DNA of 64,000 nucleotides from Chryseobacterium sp. C-71 (GCF_020911865.1 NZ_CP087131.1:2294001-2358000); one strand, 5' to 3'. Counted from the first letter of the stretch, positions 51,714-60,310 are shown. The notes: generated from the sequence alone by a model not told the origin. Program-made: numbers and translations.

Positions 51714-52925
51714 ATGAAGAAAAAACATCACCACAAAAAGAAACCAAGTCTTTTCAAAAAATGGACAGGGAAACTGCATTTATGGTTCGGATTGGGAATC
51801 GGATTTTTGATTTTTATCATCTCCATTACCGGTGCTTTGTATGTATTCAAAGACGAGGTCGAAAACTTTACAAGAAAAGAGGTTATCTATCATAATGAGC
51901 CAAATATTGATCAGAAACAAATCCTTCCGATCAGAGTTTTAGAAAAATCGGTGGTGGCGCAAGTGAAAGAAAAATATCCCGTGCATTGGGTCAATATACC
52001 GATTGATAAAAAGATGTCTTACCAGTTTTATTGGTACGAGCACAATCCGAAAGCATGGAATTATTTTGAAGAATTTCCTATTTTCAAGGTGGCTTACGTC
52101 AATCCATACAACGGGAAAGTTTTACAGACTTACGACGAAAAAAACGGCTTTTTTCAGATTGTAAAAATGATTCACTGGAGTTATTTACTGAAACAGGAAT
52201 GGGGAACTTACGTCGTAGGAATTCCGGTAATCATATTCGTCATTATGCTTATTTCAGGGATTATTTTGTGGTGGCCTAAAAATAAAGCAGCCAGAAAACA
52301 ACGTTTTTCATTCAAATGGCAAAATGTAAAAAGCTGGAAAAGAAAAAATTATGACCTTCATAATGTATTAGGTTTTTACGCATCTATTTTTGCATTAATC
52401 TTTTCATTAACAGGCTTGTTCTATGCCTTTTTTGTTGTTCAGGCGGCATTTTATTTTATCTTTTCCGGTGGAAGTACAGCTTACCCGGACTTCACATCCA
52501 TTAAAACAAAAGCTCCGATTGAGTTGAGAACCGAAGGCACTTTAGACAAAATCAGCAATACGGTAAAAGCAAAATATCCTGAATCTTTCGGCTTCGCAAT
52601 CGATTTAGGACATCCCCATATGGATGATCATGAACATCCGAATTTTGAGGTTTATGTAAAACACCTCTCCTATTCTTATCATAAAAGCAGCAGTTTGATT
52701 TTTGACGAAAACTCTGGTGAGCTTCTACATACTCACGATATGAAAGACAAAAACTTTGGTGAAAAAGCCGTAGGAGCCAACTATGATATTCACGTAGGTT
52801 CAATCTTAGGATTACCAACCAAAATCATTGCATTTATTGTCAGCTTAATTTGTGCTTCACTTCCTGTAACCGGATTTTTAGTGTGGTGGGGAAGAAGAAA
52901 AAAGGTGAAAAAAGCGATCTCATAA
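51714..52925 (+). CDS. PepSY-associated membrane protein (module 2)
   Basis: PepSY-TM protein, 403 residues, paralogue of PepSY 1. Shared features: MKKKHHHKKKPSLFKKWTGK at the start, FKDEVENF, WWPKNKAARKQRFSFKWQN and YDIHVGSILGLPTKIIAF. The middle region carries an extra His/Asp-rich stretch (GHPHMDDHEHPNFEVYVKH) absent from PepSY 1, a possible metal-binding loop. It has its own promoter. Expected in the inner membrane, working with receptor 2 in iron or metal handling. No reductase motif is proven. Confidence 0.87.
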   Translation: MKKKHHHKKKPSLFKKWTGKLHLWFGLGIGFLIFIISITGALYVFKDEVENFTRKEVIYHNEPNIDQKQILPIRVLEKSVVAQVKEKYPVHWVNIPIDKKMSYQFYWYEHNPKAWNYFEEFPIFKVAYVNPYNGKVLQTYDEKNGFFQIVKMIHWSYLLKQEWGTYVVGIPVIIFVIMLISGIILWWPKNKAARKQRFSFKWQNVKSWKRKNYDLHNVLGFYASIFALIFSLTGLFYAFFVVQAAFYFIFSGGSTAYPDFTSIKTKAPIELRTEGTLDKISNTVKAKYPESFGFAIDLGHPHMDDHEHPNFEVYVKHLSYSYHKSSSLIFDENSGELLHTHDMKDKNFGEKAVGANYDIHVGSILGLPTKIIAFIVSLICASLPVTGFLVWWGRRKKVKKAIS

Positions 52926-53007
52926 TTTTTTAATAATATTCTACATTAAGCATTATTAATACAATCTTTTTTATAAATTTATTGCCTCGAAATTATACAA
53001 TAAGAAA

Positions 53008-53976
53008 ATGTCAGTAATAGATTTGTCAAAACAGGTTGCATTAGGTATCGATATCGGTGGAACCAATACTAAATTTGGTTTAGTAAATCACAGAGGCCAG
53101 ATTTTAGCAAAAGGTTCACTTCCCACCGATCAATATGATACGCCGGAAGCATTTATCGATGCGTTACACGAAAAAATTCAACCGTTGATCGATGAGCATG
53201 GTGTAGATAAAATGATGGAAGGAATAGGTGTAGGAGCTCCTAACGCAAACTATTACAGAGGAACCATCGAGCAGGCACCCAATCTTCCATGGAAAGGCGT
53301 GATTCAGTTTGCAGACTTAATGACTGAAAAATTCGGGCAGCCTTGCAAAATGACCAATGATGCCAATGCTGCAGCTTTAGGTGAAATGATGTACGGCGCT
53401 GCAAGAGGCATGAAAGACTTCATCATGATTACCCTGGGAACAGGCGTTGGAAGCGGAATTGTCTCAAGTGGACATTTAATCTACGGTCATGACGGTTTTG
53501 CAGGAGAATTGGGTCACACCATTGTAAAGCCAGGCGGAAGAAAACATTGGAGCACAGGATCTGAAGGAAGCCTTGAAGCGTATGCATCTGCAACAGGAAT
53601 TGCCATTACTGCAAAAAAAATGAGAGCAGAATTCCCGGATTCTATGCTGAATCAATATCCTGAAGACACCATCAACTCTAAAACCGTTCATGAATGTGCT
53701 TTAAAAGGCGATCCCGTAGCCATAGAAGTTTTCAGATATACGGGTCAGAAATTGGGTGAAGCTTTGGCCAATTTTGTCATGTTCTCTTCACCGGAAGCAA
53801 TCTTACTTTTCGGTGGCGTAATAAAAGCAGGAGACTTTATTTTAAAACCTGCAAAACTTCACATGGAAAGAAATCTTTTACCAATTTTCAGAAATAAAGT
53901 TAGATTGGTTTTCAGTGAATTGGACGAAGCTGACGCAGCAATTTTAGGAGCAAGTGCTTTGGTTTGGGAAAAATAA
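53008..53976 (+). CDS. ROK family sugar kinase (probable glucokinase)
   Basis: ROK-family kinase, 322 residues. Phosphate-binding VALGIDIGGTNTKFG (about 10-24), TNDANAAALGEMMYG (about 116-130) with the catalytic aspartate in that block, and MITLGTGVGSGIV (about 140-152). The substrate glutamate/histidine region is GELGHTIVKPGG (about 168-179). The usual zinc-binding CxCGxxGC motif is replaced by GRKHWSTGSEGS. Glucose is the most likely substrate by family; N-acetylated sugars are possible. It is a single gene with a terminator after. Confidence 0.88.
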   Translation: MSVIDLSKQVALGIDIGGTNTKFGLVNHRGQILAKGSLPTDQYDTPEAFIDALHEKIQPLIDEHGVDKMMEGIGVGAPNANYYRGTIEQAPNLPWKGVIQFADLMTEKFGQPCKMTNDANAAALGEMMYGAARGMKDFIMITLGTGVGSGIVSSGHLIYGHDGFAGELGHTIVKPGGRKHWSTGSEGSLEAYASATGIAITAKKMRAEFPDSMLNQYPEDTINSKTVHECALKGDPVAIEVFRYTGQKLGEALANFVMFSSPEAILLFGGVIKAGDFILKPAKLHMERNLLPIFRNKVRLVFSELDEADAAILGASALVWEK

Positions 53977-53998
53977 ATCAAGTAAATAAAATATATCA

Positions 53999-54026
53999 GG
54001 CATTCTCTTTTGAGGATGCTTTTTTG
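53999..54026 (+). terminator. Terminator after the ROK kinase gene
   Basis: GCATTCTC (54000-54007) pairs with GAGGATGC (54012-54019) with one G-T pair, then TTTTTTG. Confidence 0.7.
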
Positions 54027-54129
54027 TTTTCAATATTTAAATGATTTTCATTGGTGATTATTTGTGAAATCTATCAGTGCGATTTGTGTTTAGACCATTC
54101 TTAAGTTCAATTTTGGCTCAATTTTTTCT

Positions 54130-54137
54130 TATTTTTG
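54130..54137 (+). promoter_or_regulatory. Candidate -7 box for msrA
   Basis: TATTTTTG matches TAnnTTTG; it would give a 60-base leader. No -33 TTG at ideal spacing. Confidence 0.4.
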
Positions 54138-54202
54138 ATACGTTTTTAATCAACCTAAAATAGGTATGAGAATGAATGACTTAAACAAACAATCAATTTA
54201 AA

Positions 54203-54760
54203 ATGGATAAAAATAATTTACAGCAAATTACTTTCGGAGGTGGATGTTTCTGGTGTGTAGAAAGCTGTTTTAATATGTTAAAAGGTGTAGAATCTGCAAT
54301 TTCAGGATATTCTGGGGGGCATAAAGACAATCCAACCTATGAAGAAATCTGCACCGGAGAAACGGGACACGCTGAAGTGGTACAAATAACTTATGATCCG
54401 GCAATTATTTCTTATGATCAGTTGATGGATGTATTTTTTTTCCTTCACGATCCTACACAGCTTAACAGACAGGGAAATGACATCGGAACTCAATACCGTT
54501 CGGTAATTTTCTATAAAGATGATGCTGAAAAACAAAGAGCAGAAAATTCTATCAAAGAATCTGAAGCTTCAGGAAAATGGCCTGGAAAATATGTGACAGA
54601 GTTGGCACCATTTGAAAAATTCTGGCCGGCAGAACAGTATCACCAAGGATATTATCATGTCAACCCAAACCAACCTTATTGCAGTGCAGTAGTCGGTCCA
54701 AAAATTCAAAAATTTAAAAAACATTTCGGAGAACTCGGAATGTTGACAGATTCAGAATAA
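54203..54760 (+). CDS. msrA: Peptide methionine (S)-S-oxide reductase
   Basis: MsrA repairs S-form methionine sulfoxide in proteins. 185 residues with the catalytic motif GCFWC in GGGCFWCVESCFNMLKGVES (about 10-29). The GYSGGHKDNPTYEEICTGET block (about 35-54) and HAEVVQITYD follow. Candidate resolving cysteines include the YC of NPNQPYCSAVVGPKIQKF near the C-terminus. No signal peptide, so cytoplasmic. No MsrB domain is fused and no msrB gene is adjacent. Confidence 0.96.
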   Translation: MDKNNLQQITFGGGCFWCVESCFNMLKGVESAISGYSGGHKDNPTYEEICTGETGHAEVVQITYDPAIISYDQLMDVFFFLHDPTQLNRQGNDIGTQYRSVIFYKDDAEKQRAENSIKESEASGKWPGKYVTELAPFEKFWPAEQYHQGYYHVNPNQPYCSAVVGPKIQKFKKHFGELGMLTDSE

Positions 54761-54766
54761 AAAATT

Positions 54767-54795
54767 AAAGCGGAGAGAAATCTTCGCTTTTTTTA
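54767..54795. terminator. Terminator between msrA and the convergent gene
   Basis: AAAGCGGAGA (54767-54776) and TCTTCGCTTT (54781-54790) with one G-T pair, then TTTTT on the plus strand. Confidence 0.75.
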
Positions 54796-55626
54796 TTGCT
54801 CAACTTCCTCTTCTATAACTCCAGCGTATTTATCAATAATATATTCTGTGGCTTTTCTTAATTCTCTACCATTATTGGGATCTACTCCATCATTTGTAAA
54901 AAACTCCACTACCCCATTATACTTTGAATACCAAACTTTTCCGTAAGCATTTTCCACTGTCAAAGTATCTTTTCTTTCAATTCTTTTCAAATAGGTCATC
55001 TTTTCATAATCAAAAGAAATCTTGTGATTGTAAATCGGATTTTTATTCTGGCAATCTACCAGTTTGTATTCACTTCTATCCCAATACATACATTGCGGTT
55101 GAGGTTCTAAAATTCCCGCAATTCCTTGAATTTGATTATTCGGCTTCTTGGAAAAGGCAACGGTTCCCGTCGTAAAACATATCAAAAGCACAATCTCCAT
55201 AATTCCCATTCCGTTTTTCTTTATGAATTCGGGCATTTTGAAATTTTGCTCATTCGTAATATTGATAATGATATTGGAAAGCTTTTCCGTTAAAGATTCC
55301 TCGTCTTTATCAACGCTTATTTTGACTGTTGTTTTATTGGCTTCATCATCTTTCTTTGTAAAAGTTCTTGAAAATTCCGTGAAGTCTTTGTAATCTAAAT
55401 ACTCACTCAGTTTATTCAAGATTAAAGTTTCTATACCCGTTTCTTCTTTTATTCCCGTAATAAATGAATCATGGTATCTCGAAAGTGTTTTCACAGATAT
55501 TATAAAACCCAACTTCCTTTCAATATCATCAGAAAGATCTGTCGCCCATCCGTTCTTTGTATCCTTTTCAGATTTAGATTTAATCTTTTGAAATACTTCA
55601 TGAATTAGTAGTTTTCTTTTGGACAT
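54793..55626 (-). CDS. Membrane-anchored putative regulator
   Basis: 277 residues, not a named family. The N-terminal half is cytoplasmic and helical and starts with a DNA-binding-like block (SKRKLLIHEVFQKIKSK, then LSDDIERKLGFIISVKTLSR). A single membrane helix is at about 145-163 (GIMEIVLLICFTTGTVAFS), and a ~110-residue extracytoplasmic domain follows, with a C..YW..C pair. This inside-DNA-binding, outside-sensor layout resembles membrane one-component regulators. It is divergent from the region holding the small secreted protein and two-component genes. Confidence 0.7.
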   Translation of the reverse strand: MSKRKLLIHEVFQKIKSKSEKDTKNGWATDLSDDIERKLGFIISVKTLSRYHDSFITGIKEETGIETLILNKLSEYLDYKDFTEFSRTFTKKDDEANKTTVKISVDKDEESLTEKLSNIIINITNEQNFKMPEFIKKNGMGIMEIVLLICFTTGTVAFSKKPNNQIQGIAGILEPQPQCMYWDRSEYKLVDCQNKNPIYNHKISFDYEKMTYLKRIERKDTLTVENAYGKVWYSKYNGVVEFFTNDGVDPNNGRELRKATEYIIDKYAGVIEEEVEQ

Positions 55627-56008
55627 AATTAGTTTTTAAGAGCATTACAAAATAGGTGATTTTCAATCATAATTCATTACGGTTTTCCATAATCAAATCC
55701 TGTCCATTTATTGTCCATCGATGTCTATGTTTTGTCTAACACTGGCGTTACCTTTTGTTGCAAATTTGCTAAAGAAATCAGTGATAAACAAACAATTACA
55801 AAAAACAAATTTACAAAACTGATTTCAAAATCACCTGATAAAACGGAAGAAAACTCCGGGTTGGGAAGCAGATGTTTCTCTTCCGTTTTTGAAGGTTCAC
55901 TTCCCAAAAAATTTAGAAGCGCTTCAATTTTTTTAAACGTGTAACACTGTCTGCGATCTGTTTCGCAGGGAAGAACACGAATGCTTTAACAATAAATTTT
56001 TTGACAAA
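55627..56008. other. Intergenic region with a hairpin, no gene seen
   Basis: A 382-base gap upstream of two divergent genes. It holds an 11-base inverted repeat (AAAACGGAAGA at 55840-55850 with TCTTCCGTTTT at 55879-55889) with a 28-base loop, followed by no T tract beyond the stem, and no recognisable -7 box. A 77-codon open frame here has no signal of coding. Confidence 0.6.
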
Positions 56009-56209
56009 ATGATTCAAATACTTTTAATGCTACTTGGCTTAGCATTCGGAAACAATAACGGAAATGCAACATGCAATAATAATAACGGAGGAACAGTGAC
56101 AACGCAGGATTCCGGAGGAACAGGTTTTGATCCGGGAACGGGAACTGGTGATGATGGAGAGCCTGTAACAGGAAACTCCGGACAATTACCTCCACCTCCA
56201 AGACCATAA
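56009..56209 (+). CDS. Small secreted Gly/Asn-rich protein
   Basis: 66 residues: a hydrophobic signal-like start (MIQILLMLLGLAFG), then a low-complexity Asn/Gly/Thr-rich region (NNNGNATCNNNNGGTVTTQD) and a Pro tail ending PPPPRP. It has one cysteine. Not a double-glycine leader. It is followed by its own terminator and then the TPR histidine kinase. Possibly a secreted signal or surface protein read by the sensor, but only position suggests this. Confidence 0.65.
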   Translation: MIQILLMLLGLAFGNNNGNATCNNNNGGTVTTQDSGGTGFDPGTGTGDDGEPVTGNSGQLPPPPRP

Positions 56210-56225
56210 TTTATAATATTTAATT

Positions 56226-56256
56226 AAAGGGCAGATTGTACATCTGTCCTTTTTTA
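56226..56256 (+). terminator. Terminator after the small secreted protein gene
   Basis: AAAGGGCAGA (56226-56235) pairs with TCTGTCCTTT (56243-56252) with one G-T pair, then TTTT. Confidence 0.8.
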
Positions 56257-56282
56257 TTATTTTGCATTAAAAACTAAATATC

Positions 56283-57923
56283 ATGAAGTATTCCTTAATA
56301 GCATTTATTCTCTTGATGATTATATTTTCTTGTAATAGAAATAAAATAGAGTCTAACGTCGGTGACTTTAATTATCAAAAAGCAAAAAAATTTAGGGACT
56401 CTGGAGTAACTGATTCAGCTTTTTATTACTATAACATTGCTAAAAGTAATTATATAAAAACTAATGACTCTTTAAATGTTGGAAAATCTTTAGTCAACAT
56501 GGCAATAATTCAGACAAAAAATGGGGACTTTTTTGGAGGAATTGAATCATCATTAGAGGCTAACAATTTTCTTAAAAGAGAAAAAGATAGTACAACCAGA
56601 AGTACACTAGCCACAAACTATAATAATATTGCCCTCTCATTTAATTTTCTCAGAAATTTTGAAAAATCTTTAGAATTTTATTTTAAAACTTTAAAATATA
56701 TTGATAATGAGGAAGCGAAATTTCTATGTTATAACAATATTGGCGATGTATTAATAACTCAACAGAAATACAAATTAGCTGAAAAATATTTAGAAAAAGC
56801 AGTTGTCAGTAAGGACAGTATTTACTATTCAAAAGCACTAAACAATCTTGCAAAATCAAAATATCTTGACAATGAAAATTACAATCCCTTGCCTCAACTA
56901 CATAAAGCACTGAAAATCAGAATTAAAAAAAATGATTTAGAAGGTCTAAATTCAAGTTATGAAACATTATCTGAATACTTTATAAAAAAAGACAGCGATA
57001 GTTCGTTATATTTTGCCAAAAAAATGCTTGAAACAGCAAATAATATAAAAATCCCAAGTAATCAAATATTAGCTTTAAGAAAAATAATAGAGTTAGATTC
57101 CCACAATTATCTTATAAACTTTAAAAAATACAATTCTATTATCAGTACACTTCAAACAACTAGAAACAAAGCTAAAAATCAATTTGCTATCATCCGTTAT
57201 GATGTAGAAAAGCTAAAGACTGAGAAAGCTGAGAAAGAGGTTGAAGTTTTACAAAGAAATATTGGAATAATTGCTTTATTATTCACCTTAATTGCTGGTG
57301 CTTTTTATTACAAAAAACATAAACAGAGAATGTTATTGGAATCTGAAAACCGCTTACAAGAACAACAAATAAGAACATCCAAAAAAGTACATGATAAAGT
57401 AGCCAATAAGGTTTATCATGTAATGTCGGAAGTGGAAAATACTGAGAATATGAATAAAGAAGTTTTGCTTTATAAACTTGATGGAATTTATCAGATTTCG
57501 CGCGATATATCCTATGAAAAAAATGATGTTGCTCTTGAGCATAATTTCTCACAGCACTTATCTCAAATGCTAAAATCTTACTCCTCAGAAACAATTAAAG
57601 TTCCGATTATAGGCAATGAAGAATCTTTATGGGAAGACATTCCGGACAATTCTAAAGTTGAAATTTTTTATATTTTACAGGAACTCATGACCAATATGAA
57701 AAAACACAGCAAAGCCGATAAAGTTCTTCTTGATTTTTCACGGGAAAATGGACTGATCAACATTTCATATTCTGATAATGGCGTAGGAATTTCAACACAT
57801 TCTCCTAAAAATGGTTTGCAAAATACGGAATCCCGTATAAATTCTATTGGCGGAACAATTAATTTTGACACGAAGACAGAAAGTGGTTTAAAAATAAACC
57901 TGTCATTTCCAGTAAAAAATTAA
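56283..57923 (+). CDS. TPR-containing sensor histidine kinase
   Basis: Two-component sensor, 546 residues. The N-terminus is a lipobox-like signal (LLMIIFSC, Cys 17), followed by about 300 residues of periplasmic TPR repeats. One membrane helix lies at about 325-345 (IGIIALLFTLIAGAFYY). The dimerisation segment RTSKKVHDKVANKVYHVMSE (H at about 371) is a HisKA_3-like phosphoacceptor. The ATPase has an N-box in LQELMTNMKKHS (about 464-475), G1 SDNGVGIST and G2 NGLQNTESR. Followed 4 bases later by the response regulator gene. Confidence 0.87.
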   Translation: MKYSLIAFILLMIIFSCNRNKIESNVGDFNYQKAKKFRDSGVTDSAFYYYNIAKSNYIKTNDSLNVGKSLVNMAIIQTKNGDFFGGIESSLEANNFLKREKDSTTRSTLATNYNNIALSFNFLRNFEKSLEFYFKTLKYIDNEEAKFLCYNNIGDVLITQQKYKLAEKYLEKAVVSKDSIYYSKALNNLAKSKYLDNENYNPLPQLHKALKIRIKKNDLEGLNSSYETLSEYFIKKDSDSSLYFAKKMLETANNIKIPSNQILALRKIIELDSHNYLINFKKYNSIISTLQTTRNKAKNQFAIIRYDVEKLKTEKAEKEVEVLQRNIGIIALLFTLIAGAFYYKKHKQRMLLESENRLQEQQIRTSKKVHDKVANKVYHVMSEVENTENMNKEVLLYKLDGIYQISRDISYEKNDVALEHNFSQHLSQMLKSYSSETIKVPIIGNEESLWEDIPDNSKVEIFYILQELMTNMKKHSKADKVLLDFSRENGLINISYSDNGVGISTHSPKNGLQNTESRINSIGGTINFDTKTESGLKINLSFPVKN

Positions 57924-57927
57924 CAAT

Positions 57928-58593
57928 ATGTTTAAAAAAGCACTAATAGCAGAAGATTTCGAAAGTTACAACTCATCCGTTCAGAAAGCTCTTGAAGAAT
58001 TAAAAATTGAGATCATAGACAATGTTCAGTATTGTGATGATGCATTTATGAAGATCAAAAAAAGCATCCGTGAGAAAAACCCTTATGATCTGCTTATTAC
58101 CGACCTTTCGTTTGTCAAAGACCACCGAAAGCAGAATATCAACGATGGTCGAGAACTCATCAATACTATTAAAGGTGAACAATCCGCTATAAAAATCATT
58201 GTTTTCTCAATAGAAGATCGTGCTGAAATAGTAGACGATCTTTTCAAGACACATGAAATCAATGGTTTCGTATCAAAAGGGCGTGAAGATCTTAAAGAAT
58301 TGAAACGGGCAACAAAAGCCATTTATAATAATGAAAAATATATTTCAACCAATGTCAAAAATTCAATAAAAACCAAAAACTCTTATGATTTTACAAGATT
58401 TGAGATCACTCTGGTAAAGCTGCTATCAGAAGGTATGATGCAAAAAAACATTCCCGATTATTTAAAGGAAAACAATATTAAGCCATCAAGTTTAAGCAGT
58501 GTGGAAAAAGCTCTCAATAATATGAAAGAATCTTTGGAAATAAGTAGTAACGAGCAACTCGTTGCTCTTTGTAAAGATTGGGGAATTATTTAG
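57928..58593 (+). CDS. Response regulator (LuxR/NarL type)
   Basis: 221 residues. The receiver domain has an acidic pair (AEDFESYN, about 9-16), the phosphoacceptor aspartate in YDLLITDLSF (about 53-62), and the conserved lysine in GFVSKGREDLKEL (about 110-122). The C-terminal ~70 residues are a diverged helix-turn-helix (FEITLVKLLSEGMMQKNIPD, then SSVEKALNNMKESLE). Directly partnered with the upstream TPR kinase. The targets are unknown; the divergent small-protein genes are candidates only. Confidence 0.87.
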   Translation: MFKKALIAEDFESYNSSVQKALEELKIEIIDNVQYCDDAFMKIKKSIREKNPYDLLITDLSFVKDHRKQNINDGRELINTIKGEQSAIKIIVFSIEDRAEIVDDLFKTHEINGFVSKGREDLKELKRATKAIYNNEKYISTNVKNSIKTKNSYDFTRFEITLVKLLSEGMMQKNIPDYLKENNIKPSSLSSVEKALNNMKESLEISSNEQLVALCKDWGII

Positions 58594-58612
58594 AATTAAA
58601 AAAATATTTATT

Positions 58613-58643
58613 AAAAACCTTTCATTTTTTTGAAAGGTTTTTT
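58613..58643 (+). terminator. Terminator after the two-component pair
   Basis: AAAAACCTTTCA (58613-58624) and TGAAAGGTTTTT (58631-58642), 12-base stem. It separates the two-component genes from the eight-gene operon. Confidence 0.88.
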
Positions 58644-58684
58644 CATTTTATGGTTTCCCGTAAGGATTGGTTTTAAAAGGGTTA

Positions 58685-58692
58685 TACATTTG
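58685..58692 (+). promoter_or_regulatory. Promoter of the eight-gene operon
   Basis: TACATTTG matches TAnnTTTG. It is the only such box before the first of eight closely spaced genes and lies 32 bases upstream of the first ATG. Confidence 0.6.
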
Positions 58693-58724
58693 GAGTATTA
58701 AAAACAATGTAAAAAATATTTATT

Positions 58725-58874
58725 ATGAATGTAAAACACACACCAACAGCAATCGTTCACAAAGGACAAAAAGGAGGAACAACAGGATGCGGAACCGATA
58801 CAACAGTTCATTCTGACCATTGGACAAATACCTCTGATAAAATAACATGCGATAAAAACGGCTGTAAAAACTAA
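58725..58874 (+). CDS. Small Cys-containing protein at the head of the operon
   Basis: Found by hand: 49 residues (MNVKHTPTAIVHKGQKGGTT then GCGTDTTVHSDHWTNTSDK and ITCDKNGCKN). Three cysteines and two histidines in the second half. No signal peptide or MKNLKK leader, so not like the exported peptides. It ends 4 bases before the YegP-like gene. Not recognised. The Cys/His spacing could bind a metal ion. Confidence 0.6.
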   Translation: MNVKHTPTAIVHKGQKGGTTGCGTDTTVHSDHWTNTSDKITCDKNGCKN

Positions 58875-58878
58875 AATC

Positions 58879-59211
58879 ATGGGAAAATTTGTAATCACTC
58901 AAAGAGTAAACAAAGAATATCAATTCAACTTAAAAGCCAACAACGGAGAAATTATTTTAATGAGTGAAGGCTACGTACAGAAATCATCTTGCCAGAAAGG
59001 AATAGAATCTGTAAAAATCAATTCTCAAAACGATGCGAGATATGAGAGAAGGGTTACAGTTAACAGCAAAGATTATTTTGTTTTGAAAGCTGGAAACGGA
59101 GAAATTATTGGTAAGAGCCAATATTACAGTTCGAAAGCTTCAATGGAAGTTGGCATTTCCTCAGTTAAATCCAATGCTCCTTCAGCAGAAACAGTTGATG
59201 AGACAATTTAA
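58879..59211 (+). CDS. YegP-like protein (tandem DUF1508)
   Basis: 110 residues made of two DUF1508 repeats, each with the pattern YQFNLKANNGEIILMSEGY and YFVLKAGNGEIIGKSQYYSS followed by a short helix (CQKGIESVK, MEVGISSVK). The family includes E. coli YegP; its function is unknown. It is cytoplasmic. Spacing to the next gene is 11 bases, so it is translated in the same operon as the endonuclease-like gene. Confidence 0.87.
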   Translation: MGKFVITQRVNKEYQFNLKANNGEIILMSEGYVQKSSCQKGIESVKINSQNDARYERRVTVNSKDYFVLKAGNGEIIGKSQYYSSKASMEVGISSVKSNAPSAETVDETI

Positions 59212-59222
59212 AAATTAAAACT

Positions 59223-60293
59223 ATGGATCTTAAAATTAAACTTGAGCAATTACATCAAAAGGTTGTTGGCTTAAAAGACCAGATCGGAACAGAAGAAGCT
59301 ACAAAAAACGCTTTTGTAATGCCTTTTATTCAGATTTTGGGATATGATATTTTCAATCCGACAGAAGTAATTCCGGAACATATTTGTGACATCGGAACCA
59401 AAAAAGGTGAAAAAATAGATTATATCATTCGAAAAAATGATGAGCCCATTCTTATTATAGAATGCAAACACTGGAAAGAAAGTGCAGATGCCCATAATTC
59501 TCAGCTTCATCGCTATTTTCATGTTTCAAAATCAAGATTCGGAGTTCTTACCAACGGAATTATCTACAATTTCTACACTGATCTTGAAAAGCCAAATATT
59601 ATGGACGAAAAGCCTTTTTTCACCATCAATATTGAAGATATTAAAGACAGTTCGATAAAAATACTGGAGAGTTTCACCAAGAAAGATTACAATCTTGAAA
59701 GTATTTTAGACTCTGCAGAAGCTTTGAAATACATCAGAGCCATCAGAAAAGAATTTGAGAAAGAAATAGAAAATCCATCCGATGAAATTGTAAAGCTTTT
59801 AGTGAATCGTTTTTTTGAAAAACCTTTAACCGCAAACCGAATGATTGCTTTTAAGGAATATACTAAAAAGGCATTAGCGACATCAATCAACGAATCCATA
59901 AGTTTCAGATTAAAATCTGCTCTAAGCATCAACGAACAAATTGAAAAACAGGAAGAAAAAGTAATCAACTCCACATTGATTGACGATAATAATGATTCGA
60001 AAATTGCCACAACAGAGGAAGAACTCGAAGGATTCCAAATTGTAAAAGCCATATTGAGAGAAAAAATTCCTTCTGAAAGAATTGCTTACAGAGACACATT
60101 GTCATATTTCGGGATTTTATTGGATGACAACAACAGAAAACCACTTTGCAGACTGCATTTCAATACTGCAAACAAATATCTCGAAACGTTTCATAACGGA
60201 AAAGATGCCGGAGAAAAGATTTTGCTGAATAGTTTAGATGAGATTTATAATTTCAGAAATCAGCTTCATTTGACATTAGAAAATTATTCTTAA
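59223..60293 (+). CDS. Restriction-endonuclease-fold protein (HsdR N-terminal type)
   Basis: 356 residues with a PD-(D/E)xK nuclease core of the HsdR N-terminal type. E24/E25 (GTEEATKNAFVMPF), D66 in GEKIDYIIRK and the ExK motif at E80-K82 (ILIIECKHWKES) form the expected metal site, followed by FGVLTNGIIYNFY. The rest is helical, about 150-260, then a C-terminal globular part (LCRLHFNTANKYLETF). No helicase or methylase is fused or adjacent, so it is not a complete type I system. Possibly a stand-alone nuclease. Confidence 0.85.
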   Translation: MDLKIKLEQLHQKVVGLKDQIGTEEATKNAFVMPFIQILGYDIFNPTEVIPEHICDIGTKKGEKIDYIIRKNDEPILIIECKHWKESADAHNSQLHRYFHVSKSRFGVLTNGIIYNFYTDLEKPNIMDEKPFFTINIEDIKDSSIKILESFTKKDYNLESILDSAEALKYIRAIRKEFEKEIENPSDEIVKLLVNRFFEKPLTANRMIAFKEYTKKALATSINESISFRLKSALSINEQIEKQEEKVINSTLIDDNNDSKIATTEEELEGFQIVKAILREKIPSERIAYRDTLSYFGILLDDNNRKPLCRLHFNTANKYLETFHNGKDAGEKILLNSLDEIYNFRNQLHLTLENYS

Positions 60294-60310
60294 ATTAAAT
60301 AATAATCACC

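Noticed and set aside
54058..54100. Possible further copy of the CAGATT-type repeat before msrA
   Set aside because: Similarity is limited to short AT-rich words such as TGTGAAATCTATCAGTG and has no arms.
55711..55944. 77-codon open frame in the gap upstream of the small secreted protein
   Set aside because: No -7 box, no recognisable protein features, and the reading frame crosses a hairpin (55840-55889). Treated as non-coding.
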